A program made the translations under genes and the position numbers. Shown piece by piece: positions 33,587 through 42,252 of a DNA stretch of 64,000 nt. Under the pieces are notes generated by a model. That model ran no database searches. It had not been told where the DNA came from and was given only the letters and a program-made list of their open reading frames with translations. Location: contig NZ_FOVU01000010.1 in the NCBI RefSeq assembly GCF_900115265.1, positions 124,001 through 188,000 on the forward strand, read 5' to 3'. The DNA comes from Bradyrhizobium sp. Ghvi. GTDB taxonomy: Bacteria > Pseudomonadota > Alphaproteobacteria > Rhizobiales > Xanthobacteraceae. Each line of letters begins with the position of its first letter. Position 1 is the first letter of the stretch.

Positions 33587-34978
33587 ATGAGCAGCAAATA
33601 CGACGTGCTGGTGATCGGCGGCGGCAACGCGGCGCTGTGCGCGGCGATCGCAGCGCGCCGCAGCGGCGCCTCCGTGCTGGTGCTCGAAGGCGCGCCCAAA
33701 TTCTACCGCGGCGGCAACACCCGCCACACCCGCAACATGCGCTGTGCCCACGATGCCGCAACCGAAATTCTCACTGGTCCATACACCGAGGAGGAGTTCT
33801 GGGAGGACCTGCTGCGCGTCACCGGCGGGCAGACCGACGAGGTGCTTGCCCGGCACATGATCCGCGAGTCCAAGGATATCCTGAACTGGATCGTGGAGCA
33901 GGGCGTTCGCTGGCAGCCTTCGCTCGGCGGCACGCTAAGTCTCGGCCGCACCAACTCCTTCTTCCTCGGCGGCGGCCGGGCGATGCTCAACGCGTTGTAT
34001 CTGACGGCTGAACGTCTCGGTGTGGACGTCGAATACGATGCCGAGGTGACCGACCTCGTGATCGAGGACGGCATGTTCCTCGCCGCGCGCCTGAAGCGGC
34101 CGGTCAAAGGCGAGACCGAGATCCGCGCGACCTCGCTGGTGGCGGCCGCCGGCGGGTTCGAGGCCAACATCGCATGGCTGAAGCAATATTGGGGCGAGGC
34201 CGCCGACAATTTCCTGATCCGCGGTACGCCTTATAATCGCGGCTCGATCCTGAAGATGCTGCTCGACAAGGGCGTACAGGAGGTTGGCGATCCCACCCAG
34301 TGCCACGCGGTCGCGATCGATGCCCGCGCGCCGAAGTTCGACGGCGGTATCATCACGCGTCACGACTCCGTGGTGTTCGGCATCGTCGTCAACAAGCATG
34401 CCCAGCGCTTCTACGATGAGGGTGAGGACATCTGGCCGAAGCGCTACGCGATCTGGGGCCGGCTGGTCGCGGCGCAGCCCGACCAGATCGCCTACATCAT
34501 CTTCGATTCCACCGTCGTCACCAGCTTCATGCCGACATTGTTTCCGCCGATCGCGGGACAGACGGTGGCCGAGCTCGCGAGCAAGCTGGATCTTGAACCG
34601 GCCGCATTGGAGAAGACCGTCGCCGAATTCAACGCGGCGGTGCGGCCGGGCACTTTCGACCACACCATCCTCGACGATTGTCGCACCGAAGGCATCACGC
34701 CAGCCAAGACGCATTGGGCGCGCAAGATCGAAACGCCGCCTTATCTCGCCTATCCTGTGCGGCCGGGTATCACCTTCACTTATCTCGGCACGCGCGTGAC
34801 CAAGGAGGCGCGGATGCTGATGGCCGACGGCAAGCCGTCCGCGAACATGTTCGCCGCCGGCGAGATCATGGCCGGCAACGTGCTCGGCAAGGGTTACGCC
34901 GCCGGCATGGGCATGACCATCGGCAGCGTATTCGGGCGGATCGCAGGACGGGAAGCGGCGAAACATGCACGGAACTAG
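33587..34978 (+). CDS. tcuA: FAD-dependent tricarballylate dehydrogenase TcuA
   Basis: TcuA oxidises tricarballylate to cis-aconitate and passes electrons to TcuB. The 463-residue protein from ATG 33587 starts with a Rossmann FAD motif (YDVLVIGGGNAALCAAIAAR) and has the succinate dehydrogenase/fumarate reductase flavoprotein layout: GGNTRHTRNMRCAH, SLVAAAGGFEAN, and the C-terminal FAD contact GEIMAGNVLGKGYAAGMGM. Length fits TcuA of Salmonella (467). The open frame extends to 33440, but the upstream residues are not family-like and cross the operator. Its last 14 bases overlap tcuB. Confidence 0.92.
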   Translation: MSSKYDVLVIGGGNAALCAAIAARRSGASVLVLEGAPKFYRGGNTRHTRNMRCAHDAATEILTGPYTEEEFWEDLLRVTGGQTDEVLARHMIRESKDILNWIVEQGVRWQPSLGGTLSLGRTNSFFLGGGRAMLNALYLTAERLGVDVEYDAEVTDLVIEDGMFLAARLKRPVKGETEIRATSLVAAAGGFEANIAWLKQYWGEAADNFLIRGTPYNRGSILKMLLDKGVQEVGDPTQCHAVAIDARAPKFDGGIITRHDSVVFGIVVNKHAQRFYDEGEDIWPKRYAIWGRLVAAQPDQIAYIIFDSTVVTSFMPTLFPPIAGQTVAELASKLDLEPAALEKTVAEFNAAVRPGTFDHTILDDCRTEGITPAKTHWARKIETPPYLAYPVRPGITFTYLGTRVTKEARMLMADGKPSANMFAAGEIMAGNVLGKGYAAGMGMTIGSVFGRIAGREAAKHARN

Positions 34979-36071
34979 GATTCTTGACGAAGCCGACCGC
35001 CTGATGACGGTCTGCAATTCCTGCCGCTATTGCGAGGGTCTTTGCGCGGTGTTTCCGGCCATGGAGATGCGCCGCGCCTTCTCCGACGGCGACCTCAACT
35101 ATCTCGCCAATCTCTGCCATGCCTGCGGCGCCTGCTACGTCGACTGTCAGTTCTCGCCGCCGCACGAATTCAACGTGAATGTTCCGAAGACACTCGCGGT
35201 CGCGCGCGCCGAGTCATACGCGGCCTATGCCTGGCCAAAGGCGCTGTCCGGCGCCTTCGCGCGCAACGGGCTGGTCATCAGCATCGTGGCCGCGCTCAGC
35301 ATGGCGGCCTTCATTTTCGGCTTCGCGGCGCTGAATGATAGCAGCGTGCTTTTCGGCGTGCACACCGGCCCCGGCGCTTTCTACAGACTGATGCCGCACA
35401 ACGCGATGGCCGCGCTGTTCAGCGCTGCCTTCCTCTTTGCGATCCTGGCGCTGGTCATGAGCGTGCGCGCATTCTGGCGCGAGATCGGCACGCCGATCGG
35501 CGGCCGTGCCGACGGTGGCTCCATCTTCCGGGCGATCCGTGATGCCGGCGAGTTGCGCTATCTCCATGGCGGCGGCGTCGGCTGCTACAACGAGGACGAC
35601 AAGCCGACCGACCGGCGCAAGCTTTTCCATCATTTGACGTTCTACGGCTTCCTGCTGTGCTTTGCCGCGACGTCGGTGGCGACGCTGTACCACTATCTGT
35701 TCGGCCGTGAGGCGCCGTATCCCTGGTGGGATCTGCCCGTGGTGCTGGGTACACTCGGTGGCATCGGCCTCATCGTCGGTCCGGTCGGCCTGTTCGCAGC
35801 CAAGATGCAGCGCGATCCGGCGTTGCTCGACGAGATCAGCTACGGCATGGATGTCGGCTTCATCGCCATGCTGTTCCTCACCGGCCTTACCGGGATGCTG
35901 CTTCTCTTCTTGCGCGAGACCTCGGCGATGGGGCCGCTGCTGGCGCTGCATCTCGGCGCAGTCTTCGCGCTGTTCATCACCATGCCCTATGGCAAGTTCG
36001 TGCACGGCATCTATCGCTTCGCAGCGCTGGTGCGTTACGCGCGGGAGCGACGCAGCGAAACCGGCTCTTGA
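34965..36071 (+). CDS. tcuB: tricarballylate utilisation 4Fe-4S membrane protein TcuB
   Basis: TcuB takes electrons from reduced TcuA into the quinone pool. The 368-residue protein has two cysteine clusters near its start (CNSCRYCEGLCAVFP and CHACGACYVDCQFSPP), which fit two 4Fe-4S centres, followed by about six membrane segments with histidines suited to heme or quinone binding (FHHLTFYGFLLCF). It overlaps tcuA by 14 bases. The tricarballylate carrier gene tcuC, found in Salmonella, is not next in line, so uptake must depend on another transporter. Confidence 0.92.
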   Translation: MHGTRILDEADRLMTVCNSCRYCEGLCAVFPAMEMRRAFSDGDLNYLANLCHACGACYVDCQFSPPHEFNVNVPKTLAVARAESYAAYAWPKALSGAFARNGLVISIVAALSMAAFIFGFAALNDSSVLFGVHTGPGAFYRLMPHNAMAALFSAAFLFAILALVMSVRAFWREIGTPIGGRADGGSIFRAIRDAGELRYLHGGGVGCYNEDDKPTDRRKLFHHLTFYGFLLCFAATSVATLYHYLFGREAPYPWWDLPVVLGTLGGIGLIVGPVGLFAAKMQRDPALLDEISYGMDVGFIAMLFLTGLTGMLLLFLRETSAMGPLLALHLGAVFALFITMPYGKFVHGIYRFAALVRYARERRSETGS

Positions 36072-36141
36072 GGGGCACGCAGGGCTAACGTATCCCTTGA
36101 GCAGTTCGTGCAATGCCCGTATCGCTTGGGAGCCAGCGCTC

Positions 36142-36300
36142 ATGTACATGTTTCTGCCATTTCTACTGGCGCTCGCAAGCTGCGCCTGCGTCTGGCGCTC
36201 GCGCGCGGGGCTGAGCTACGCGCTCTGGAGCGCAACGATCGTCGTTACCGTCGCATGGTTCTTTCACCACGCGACCGATCCGCTCAAATTCTCCTTCTGA
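36142..36300 (+). CDS. DUF5993-family small membrane protein
   Basis: This 52-residue protein has two short membrane segments (FLPFLLALASCACVW and LWSATIVVTVAWFFHHATD) and ends in LKFSF. Small proteins of this family are found directly before dsbB-like genes; here the spacer to dsbB is ten bases. Two cysteines in SCACVW might join in thiol chemistry. The function is unknown; the steady pairing with DsbB suggests an accessory role in disulfide bond formation. Confidence 0.75.
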   Translation: MYMFLPFLLALASCACVWRSRAGLSYALWSATIVVTVAWFFHHATDPLKFSF

Positions 36301-36310
36301 CGGTGTCGCG

Positions 36311-36862
36311 ATGCCGAGCCGACAACCGGTCGCCACGATCCTGAACATGCTCGGATTGCTCGGGATCTCGCTGATCCTGACCGTCGCGTTCTTCTATCAG
36401 CTTGCGCGTGGCGAGTTGCCATGTCCGCTATGCCTGCTGCAACGCGCCGGGTTCATCGCAATCGGCATGGGCTTTCTGTTTAACATGCAGTTCGGTGAAC
36501 GCCTGTCACATTACGCGATGGTCCTCATCGCCAGCCTCGTCACCGGCGTCATCTCGATGAGGCAGGTGTCGCTGCATCTCGCCCCCGGTGATCCCGGATA
36601 TGGCTCGACGCTGCTGGGCCTGCATTTCTACACCTGGGCGCTGATCGCGGCCGTCGGTGTTATCTGCTATGTCGCCCTTGTCTTTGTCCTGAAGGACATG
36701 AGCGGGAAGCGAGACGGAGATGTGCCCCTCCATCGGCTGGCATCCAACGCGGTCTTTGCGATCTTCGCTTTGCTGGTTGCCGCAAATCTCCTCTCTACCG
36801 TGCTGGAGTGCGGGGCAGGCCAGTGCGACGACAACCCGGTCCGTTATCTCCTGCTCAAGTGA
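36311..36862 (+). CDS. dsbB: disulfide bond formation protein B (DsbB)
   Basis: DsbB reoxidises DsbA and passes electrons to quinone in the inner membrane. The 183-residue protein has four membrane helices and the first redox pair in LPCPLCLLQRAGF (CPLC) in the first periplasmic loop. A second periplasmic Cys pair appears late, in LECGAGQCDDNP after the last long hydrophobic region, rather than in the usual loop between TM3 and TM4; this topology belongs to a DsbB-like subgroup. It follows the DUF5993 gene by ten bases and its end overlaps a convergent hydrolase gene by eight. Confidence 0.88.
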   Translation: MPSRQPVATILNMLGLLGISLILTVAFFYQLARGELPCPLCLLQRAGFIAIGMGFLFNMQFGERLSHYAMVLIASLVTGVISMRQVSLHLAPGDPGYGSTLLGLHFYTWALIAAVGVICYVALVFVLKDMSGKRDGDVPLHRLASNAVFAIFALLVAANLLSTVLECGAGQCDDNPVRYLLLK

Positions 36863-37514
36863 GCGGCGCGGTGCGGAAGTGGCCTTCGCGCAGGAAGGCG
36901 ATCGTGTGGGCAATCGCGATGGCGTTGCGCGGCAGCCCGGTATGAGACGCCTTCACGACGATATGGTCGGTCATACCGGTGAGCATCGCGCTCTGAACCG
37001 AGACCCGTCCGTCATTCGGTTTCGGCAGAACGAACAGACCGGCGACGGGATCGATGAAGCGGCTGCCCGCGATCACGCCGACGGGATAGTCCACGTCAGG
37101 GAGAGCGTCCGGCCGGCGCGCTGTCGTGAGCTCGAGCCCGGCCGGCCCGTAGAACGCGCGGTAGAATCGAGACCCGCTCAGGAGATCGGCGACCTCGCTG
37201 CCGCCATTCGGCGTTCCCAGCATCACGACACCGCCAAGGCGCGAGGGCCGGTACTTCGCGATACAGGCGCGCACCACGAGACCACCCATCGAGTGGGCGA
37301 CGAAATGGAGCGGGGCCTCTCGCCCGGCGAAGCGGGCGATCGCCGGATGAATATCGTCAGCGAGCGCTGCGATTGGCTTCGTACGGCTCGCGTACGCGAT
37401 GTTGAGCGTTGCGAACCCGGATGTCTGGAGCGCTCGCTCAAGCCTCTTTAGCGATGAGGAGGTGCGCGCGATGCCATGAAGCAGAACCACTCCCGGGCAT
37501 TGCGCGCTGTTCAT
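36855..37514 (-). CDS. alpha/beta hydrolase, triacylglycerol lipase-like
   Basis: ATG 37514 with GAGG upstream gives 219 residues; ATG 37532 is an alternative. It begins with VVLLHGIARTSSSL (oxyanion strand), has the nucleophile elbow FVAHSMGGLVVR and a stretch VVMLGTPNGGSEVADLL typical of small lipase/PGAP1-like hydrolases, and a late His in VVKASHTGLPRN. Without signal peptide it is probably cytoplasmic. It follows the large aas gene on the same strand with a gap of 6-23 bases, so it is likely cotranscribed and could act on lipids or acyl esters; the substrate is unknown. Confidence 0.85.
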   Translation of the reverse strand: MNSAQCPGVVLLHGIARTSSSLKRLERALQTSGFATLNIAYASRTKPIAALADDIHPAIARFAGREAPLHFVAHSMGGLVVRACIAKYRPSRLGGVVMLGTPNGGSEVADLLSGSRFYRAFYGPAGLELTTARRPDALPDVDYPVGVIAGSRFIDPVAGLFVLPKPNDGRVSVQSAMLTGMTDHIVVKASHTGLPRNAIAIAHTIAFLREGHFRTAPLT

Positions 37515-37537
37515 TTCAGGCGCCTCGCGCATCTCTG

Positions 37538-40500
37538 TTACGCAACCTCGCGCTCCGGCGAACACGCCTGCTCACGCGCCATCGTCGTTGCGGTGACGTA
37601 ATCGGTCTTGCCGGTGCCGAGCAGCGGCACCTTGTCGACGACCATGATCGTTGCCGGCACGGTCAGTTCGGAGGCGCCGATCGCCTTGGCTTGAACTTGC
37701 ATTGCACTGCGCTCGGCGGTCTTTTCCGTCGTCAGCAGCACGATGCGCTCGCCCTTGCGCTGATCGGGGATCGATACGGCGACCGAGGCGGCCTGCGGCC
37801 ATAGCGTCGTCGCGATGCTCTCGACTGCCGACAGCGAGACCATTTCGCCGGCAATCTTGGCGAAGCGCTTGGCGCGCCCCTTGATGGTGATGAAGCCGGC
37901 GGCATCGATCGCGACGATATCGCCGGTGTCGTGCCAACCGTCGGGAAGCACTTCGAGCACGCCGGGATTTTCGGCCCGCAAATAGCCGAGCATCACGTTC
38001 GGCCCACGGACCGAGAGACGTCCGCCTTCCTCGATGCCGGGAACAGGATCGAGCTTGCTTTCCATCAGCGGCGACAGGCGGCCGACGGTGCCGGGGCGAT
38101 TGGCCATCGGCGTGTTCATCGCCAGCACCGGCGCCGTTTCGGTGACGCCATAGCCTTCGAGGATGCGGATGCCGTAGCGCTCCATGAACACCTGGCGAGT
38201 GCGATCCTTGACCGCCTCGGCGCCGGCGATCACCAGGCGCAGGGTGCGGAAGTCGTAAGCGTGCGCCGAGCGGGCGTAGCCGGTGAGGAACGTGTCGGTG
38301 CCGAACAGGATCGTTGCTCCGGTCTGGTAGATCAGCTCCGGCACGATCCGGTAATGCAGCGGCGAGGGGTACATGTAGATCGGAATGCCCGCGAGCATTG
38401 GCATCATCATGCCGCCGGTGAGGCCGAAGGAGTGGAACACCGGCAGTACGTTGAACACCTTGTCGTTGGCGTTGGCGTCGACCCGCGCCAGCGCCTGCGC
38501 CGCGTTGGCGAGGATGTTGCGGTGGGACAGCACCACGCCCTTGGGCGTGCCTTCGGAGCCTGAGGTGAACAGCACCACGGCTGGGTCGTTGGCCTGGCGA
38601 ACGACGCGCGGCGCGGTGCCTGCGAGCAGGCCGTTGATCTTGTCGGCCGTGCCGATCGAGGCGCGGACGTCTTCGAGATAGACGATTCGGGCTTCGGCCG
38701 AGATCGCGGCCATCAGCTTGCCCAGCTTACCCTTTTCGATGAAGGCCTTCGAGGTCAGCACGGTCTTGACCTGCGCGGCCTTCATGGCGGCGAGCACGCT
38801 GACCGGGCCGGCCGAGAAATTGAGCATCGCCGGGACCCGGCCGATGCTCTGCAGCGCCATGAACACGACGGCGACGCCTGCGGAGTTCGGCAGCAGCACG
38901 CCGACATTCTCTCCGGCCGAGGTGCCGGTCTCGAGCTTGCGGCTCAGGACCTGCGCGCCGAGGATCAGCTTGCGATAGGTCAGCTTGGTGCCGAGTGCAT
39001 CCTCGACGACGACCTTGCCGGTGTCGCGGTCGCGATAGGCGTGCCCGAGCGCTTCGAACAACGAGTGATCGAGCATCGCATTCTTCACCAGAGCATCGAT
39101 CATCACGTCCTGGAGCGCGGCGCCGGCGGCGTTGCGGCGCGCCTTGCCCTTCAGCTGCTCGTCGACCGGCAGCTTGACCGGCGGCAGGATCGTGACCGTC
39201 ACGCGCGGAAACCAGGAGCGCTTGATCTGGCTGGAGTTGAGGTAGCTGAGATGCGAGCGTTGCGCGCCCTCGATGCGTACAGGCACGACGACGGCATCGG
39301 CCTTGTCCGCGATCATGGCGGTGCCGTCATAGACCTTCATCAGCGAGCCGGAGACGGTGATGCGTCCCTCCGGGAAGATCACGACCGGCTCGCCAGCGGC
39401 GACGAGCTTGATCAGGTCGCGTGCGGCCAGCGGCTTGCTCGGGTCCACGGTGTAGTGCTTGACCACGCGCAGGAACGGCCTGGCCCACCAGGCCTTGGCG
39501 ATACCGGTATCGACCGCGAAACTTGCATCGATCGGCAGCACGGCGTGCAGCAGCGGGCCGTCGATCAGGCTCACATGGTTCGGCGCGATCAGCATGCGCG
39601 TACCCGGAGGCGGCAGGTTCTCCAGCCCGCGCACCTCGGTGCGGAACAGCGCGCGGAACAGGAGTCCGCCGAAATCGCGCACGCCCTCCTTGCCCCATTT
39701 CGTCAGTACGAACCAGACAGCGCCGAAGCTGGCGATGCCGAGTCCGAAGAAGATCCAGCCGACATGCAATCCGCCCGCCTGCAGCAGCGCGACGAAGAGG
39801 GAGCCCACCACCATGAAGGCGGCCTGCAGCACGTTGCCGGCGGCGATGATGCGGGCGCGCTCGTCCGGCTCCGACCAGGCCTGCACGGCGGCGAAGGAGG
39901 GAACGACGAACAGTCCGCCGCCGAAGGCAAAGGCGACGAAGTCGGCCAGCATGCGCAAGCCGGTGAACGAGGTTGCGAAGTCTACCGCGGCGATGTCCTG
40001 GCCCTTGGTGACCACTGCGACGGCCCAGGCGAGATCAAGGCCGGCGCAACTCATGATGATGGCGCCGATCGGCACCAGTGCGAGGTTCGGCCGAACGTGG
40101 CTCAGGCTGGCCGCGAACAGCGAGCCGATCGCAATGCCGATCGCGAAGATCGCAAGGCACAGGGTCACCACGCCTTCGCTGCCGCCGACCACGTCCTTGA
40201 CCAGCGCCGGCAGCAGCGACAGCACGATGGCGCCGACCAGCCAGAACCAGGAGACGATCACTGTGCCGTCCCACAGCCGGTGGTCGGCGTGCAGCGTCCT
40301 GAGCAGGCTGAGCGTCGAGGTCCAGGGATTGGCATCGACGGGCAGATCGGGCGCGGAGGGCGTTGTTTGCGGAATGCGGGACGCGAAGGCCCAGGACAGC
40401 AGGGCCAGCAGGACCACGGCCGATGCGACCCAGCCCATATGAGCAGAGCCTGCCACGAACTGGCCGCCCGCGACCGTGCCGAGCAGGATGGCCATGAAGG

Positions 40501-40942
40501 TCGCGCCTTCGACCAGCGCGTTGCCGCTCGCGAGCTCGCCGAGTTCGAGCTGGTCCGGCAGCATGGCGTATTTCACGGGGCCGAACAGGGCGGCGATGAT
40601 GCCGAACAATGCGAGCGCGGTGAACAGCAGCGGCACCGAATGCATGAGGAAGCCGGCGGCGGCAAAGCTTGCTGCGAAGATCTCGGCGAATTTCAACCGC
40701 CTGGCGACGACCGATTTGACGTATTTGTCGGCGAGCTGGCCGCCGAGGCCGGACAGGATGAAATAGGGAAAGATGAAGACGGCGCCTGCCACCGTCACAA
40801 GCGCATCACCATGGCCGGTCGCGACGCTGTAGAGCAGGATGATGACGAGTGCGTTCTTGAGCACGTTGTCGTTGAGCGCCGAGAAGAATTGCGCCCAGAA
40901 CAGCGGCGCAAAGCGGCGTGACGACATCAAATTCCTGATCAT
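37538..40942 (-). CDS. aas: Aas-type fusion: MFS lysophospholipid flippase, 1-acyl-glycerophosphate acyltransferase and acyl-ACP synthetase
   Basis: The 1134-residue protein joins three parts: an LplT-like MFS domain (1-425; FWAQFFSALNDNVLKNALVI start), a PlsC acyltransferase (about 430-640; NHVSLIDG for the HX4D motif and FPEGRITVSG), and an AMP-forming acyl-ACP synthetase (about 650-1130; LFTSGSEGTPKGVVLSHRN, EGYGVTETAP and a late KTDYV lysine). In E. coli LplT and Aas are separate neighbours; here all are one chain, a form known in many proteobacteria. It should bring lysophospholipid across the inner membrane and reacylate it. Upstream lie a small gene and a TetR gene with twin operators, a likely control. 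Confidence 0.93.
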   Translation of the reverse strand: MIRNLMSSRRFAPLFWAQFFSALNDNVLKNALVIILLYSVATGHGDALVTVAGAVFIFPYFILSGLGGQLADKYVKSVVARRLKFAEIFAASFAAAGFLMHSVPLLFTALALFGIIAALFGPVKYAMLPDQLELGELASGNALVEGATFMAILLGTVAGGQFVAGSAHMGWVASAVVLLALLSWAFASRIPQTTPSAPDLPVDANPWTSTLSLLRTLHADHRLWDGTVIVSWFWLVGAIVLSLLPALVKDVVGGSEGVVTLCLAIFAIGIAIGSLFAASLSHVRPNLALVPIGAIIMSCAGLDLAWAVAVVTKGQDIAAVDFATSFTGLRMLADFVAFAFGGGLFVVPSFAAVQAWSEPDERARIIAAGNVLQAAFMVVGSLFVALLQAGGLHVGWIFFGLGIASFGAVWFVLTKWGKEGVRDFGGLLFRALFRTEVRGLENLPPPGTRMLIAPNHVSLIDGPLLHAVLPIDASFAVDTGIAKAWWARPFLRVVKHYTVDPSKPLAARDLIKLVAAGEPVVIFPEGRITVSGSLMKVYDGTAMIADKADAVVVPVRIEGAQRSHLSYLNSSQIKRSWFPRVTVTILPPVKLPVDEQLKGKARRNAAGAALQDVMIDALVKNAMLDHSLFEALGHAYRDRDTGKVVVEDALGTKLTYRKLILGAQVLSRKLETGTSAGENVGVLLPNSAGVAVVFMALQSIGRVPAMLNFSAGPVSVLAAMKAAQVKTVLTSKAFIEKGKLGKLMAAISAEARIVYLEDVRASIGTADKINGLLAGTAPRVVRQANDPAVVLFTSGSEGTPKGVVLSHRNILANAAQALARVDANANDKVFNVLPVFHSFGLTGGMMMPMLAGIPIYMYPSPLHYRIVPELIYQTGATILFGTDTFLTGYARSAHAYDFRTLRLVIAGAEAVKDRTRQVFMERYGIRILEGYGVTETAPVLAMNTPMANRPGTVGRLSPLMESKLDPVPGIEEGGRLSVRGPNVMLGYLRAENPGVLEVLPDGWHDTGDIVAIDAAGFITIKGRAKRFAKIAGEMVSLSAVESIATTLWPQAASVAVSIPDQRKGERIVLLTTEKTAERSAMQVQAKAIGASELTVPATIMVVDKVPLLGTGKTDYVTATTMAREQACSPEREVA

Positions 40943-41304
40943 GATCAGTCCTGTTTTGGGAAGGCAGAGTGAGGTTGTTACGTTGCGGATCGAACGTCCC
41001 GACCGGAAGAGTGTGGGGAGCGATGGCAGGGTGACAATTGTCGCGGCCCTGCCGTGTCCCCTCGATCCCTCTCCGACCCTGTTGGTCTCGAACTGATGTC
41101 GTTAGGTTCGCAAATATCCGGCCGCGCGGCCCTGGTGTCCGACAGCAATGCCGGGCTGGCCGGATATTGCCCGGGGCGAGGAGGAAAAGCCGAACAGCAT
41201 CTTTTGACATCAGCGAAGTCGGCCACGAATGTCCGGACACAATAAGGCTACTGTTGCATCCGGCCCTCGCAATGGAATGGATGCGCACGTGCGAAAGCCT
41301 CTCC
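40943..41304. other. 362-bp region upstream of aas without a convincing gene
   Basis: Frames here give unlikely proteins. It should hold the promoter or leader of aas, unless aas is read through from the small gene at 41305-41565. No dyad like the TetR operators was seen in it. Confidence 0.4.
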
Positions 41305-41565
41305 TCAGGTGAGATGAGCGAGATGGCGGAAGGGATTGAGGCAACCAAGCAGGCTGAAGCGGCGGCCTCCGCGACGGGCGCGGCTCGCCCGCCACATCCG
41401 GAAGGTCGCGCGGCGCTCGGCGAGCACACCGGCAATGTCGCAGGCATTGGCGATGCGATCGATCGGTGCCGTGGCGAACCGCAGCAGGGCGCGGCCAAAT
41501 CCGGTCACGAGAGCCGCGGCGTCATCAATGAAGGCGGAGGCGACATCAACAGCAAGGGTTTGCAT
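41305..41565 (-). CDS. small hypothetical protein, possible TetR target
   Basis: ATG 41565 with GGAG upstream opens 86 residues; the frame also has a GTG at 41601. The N-terminal part (LAVDVASAFIDDAAALV) is amphipathic and the C-terminal part strongly basic (WRASRARRGGRRFSLL). I do not recognise a family. It is divergent from the TetR gene and shares with it a spacer bearing two identical operators, and it reads toward aas. These positional facts are the main reason to believe it is a gene; composition alone would not suffice. Confidence 0.45.
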   Translation of the reverse strand: MQTLAVDVASAFIDDAAALVTGFGRALLRFATAPIDRIANACDIAGVLAERRATFRMWRASRARRGGRRFSLLGCLNPFRHLAHLT

Positions 41566-41587
41566 TTTGCAGGTCTCCGGGTTAGTT

Positions 41588-41630
41588 TGAACAATGTTCA
41601 CGTTGGTAGCTCAAGAATGAACAATGTTCA
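41588..41630. promoter_or_regulatory. two identical 13-bp TetR operators, second overlapping the regulator start
   Basis: TGAACAATGTTCA occurs at 41588-41600 and again at 41618-41630. Each is a perfect dyad with a central A/T. Centres are 30 bases apart, about three helix turns, so two dimers would sit on one face of the DNA. The second copy contains bases two and three of the TetR ATG at 41617. The arrangement strongly suggests autorepression and control of the divergent gene. Confidence 0.8.
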
Positions 41631-42237
41631 AGATGAATCGATAAGGGATCGGAAAAAAAATCGGCGCCGGCTCCAGATCCTGGAGATCGCCCGAGGCATT
41701 ATCGCGGCTAAGGGATTGAGATCGTTGAAGGTTCGAGATGTAGCCGAAGCCGCCGGCTGCTCCGTCGGCAGTGTCTATAATGAGTTCGGCGACTTCGACG
41801 GGGTGATCCTGACCGTCAACCGCGAGACGGTGCAGGCGCTGACGACGCGCCTCGGCGGCGTTTCGGCCGAAGATCCGGTGCGCCAGCTGTACGGCCTTGC
41901 CGAGACCTATCTCGACTTCTTCGCCGAGCACGCCAATCTGCTGCGCTCGCTGTTCGAGCATCGGATGGAGGATGACCGTCCTTATCCTGACGATATCCTC
42001 CAGATGGTGATGGACGCCTTCGCGTTGATGCACCCGCCGCTGGTGCGGGTGCTCCCAGATGCGGATGACGTGAAGCTCGCCCTGCTGTCGCGCACGCTAT
42101 TTTCCGCGGTGCACGGGATCATCTCACTCGGCCTCGAAGAGCGCATGGTCGCCGTACCGCCGCAGATGCTGCGCCAGCAGGTTAAGCAATTCCTCGACGC
42201 GCATCTCGTCGGTCTCGGGATCCTGCCGACACGGTGA
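41617..42237 (+). CDS. TetR/AcrR-family transcriptional regulator
   Basis: The 206-residue protein from ATG 41617 has a TetR helix-turn-helix at about residues 18-60 (RRLQILEIARGIIAAKGLRS, VRDVAEAAGCSVGSVYNEFG) and a helical ligand domain (EHANLLRSLFEHRMED, DDVKLALLSRTLFSAVHGI) of the TetR_C group seen with fatty-acid or drug responses. The longer open frame beginning at 41038 adds non-homologous sequence. Twin operators at its start point to autoregulation; the aas gene and the small gene at 41305-41565 are likely targets, perhaps tuned by an acyl compound. The ligand is inferred only. Confidence 0.92.
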   Translation: MNNVQDESIRDRKKNRRRLQILEIARGIIAAKGLRSLKVRDVAEAAGCSVGSVYNEFGDFDGVILTVNRETVQALTTRLGGVSAEDPVRQLYGLAETYLDFFAEHANLLRSLFEHRMEDDRPYPDDILQMVMDAFALMHPPLVRVLPDADDVKLALLSRTLFSAVHGIISLGLEERMVAVPPQMLRQQVKQFLDAHLVGLGILPTR

Positions 42238-42252
42238 TGGCGTCGGTTACTC

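Noticed and set aside
39041..40921. 626-codon plus-strand frame opposite aas
   Set aside because: Antisense shadow; composition is typical of complementary-strand reading and the aas domains are intact on the other strand.
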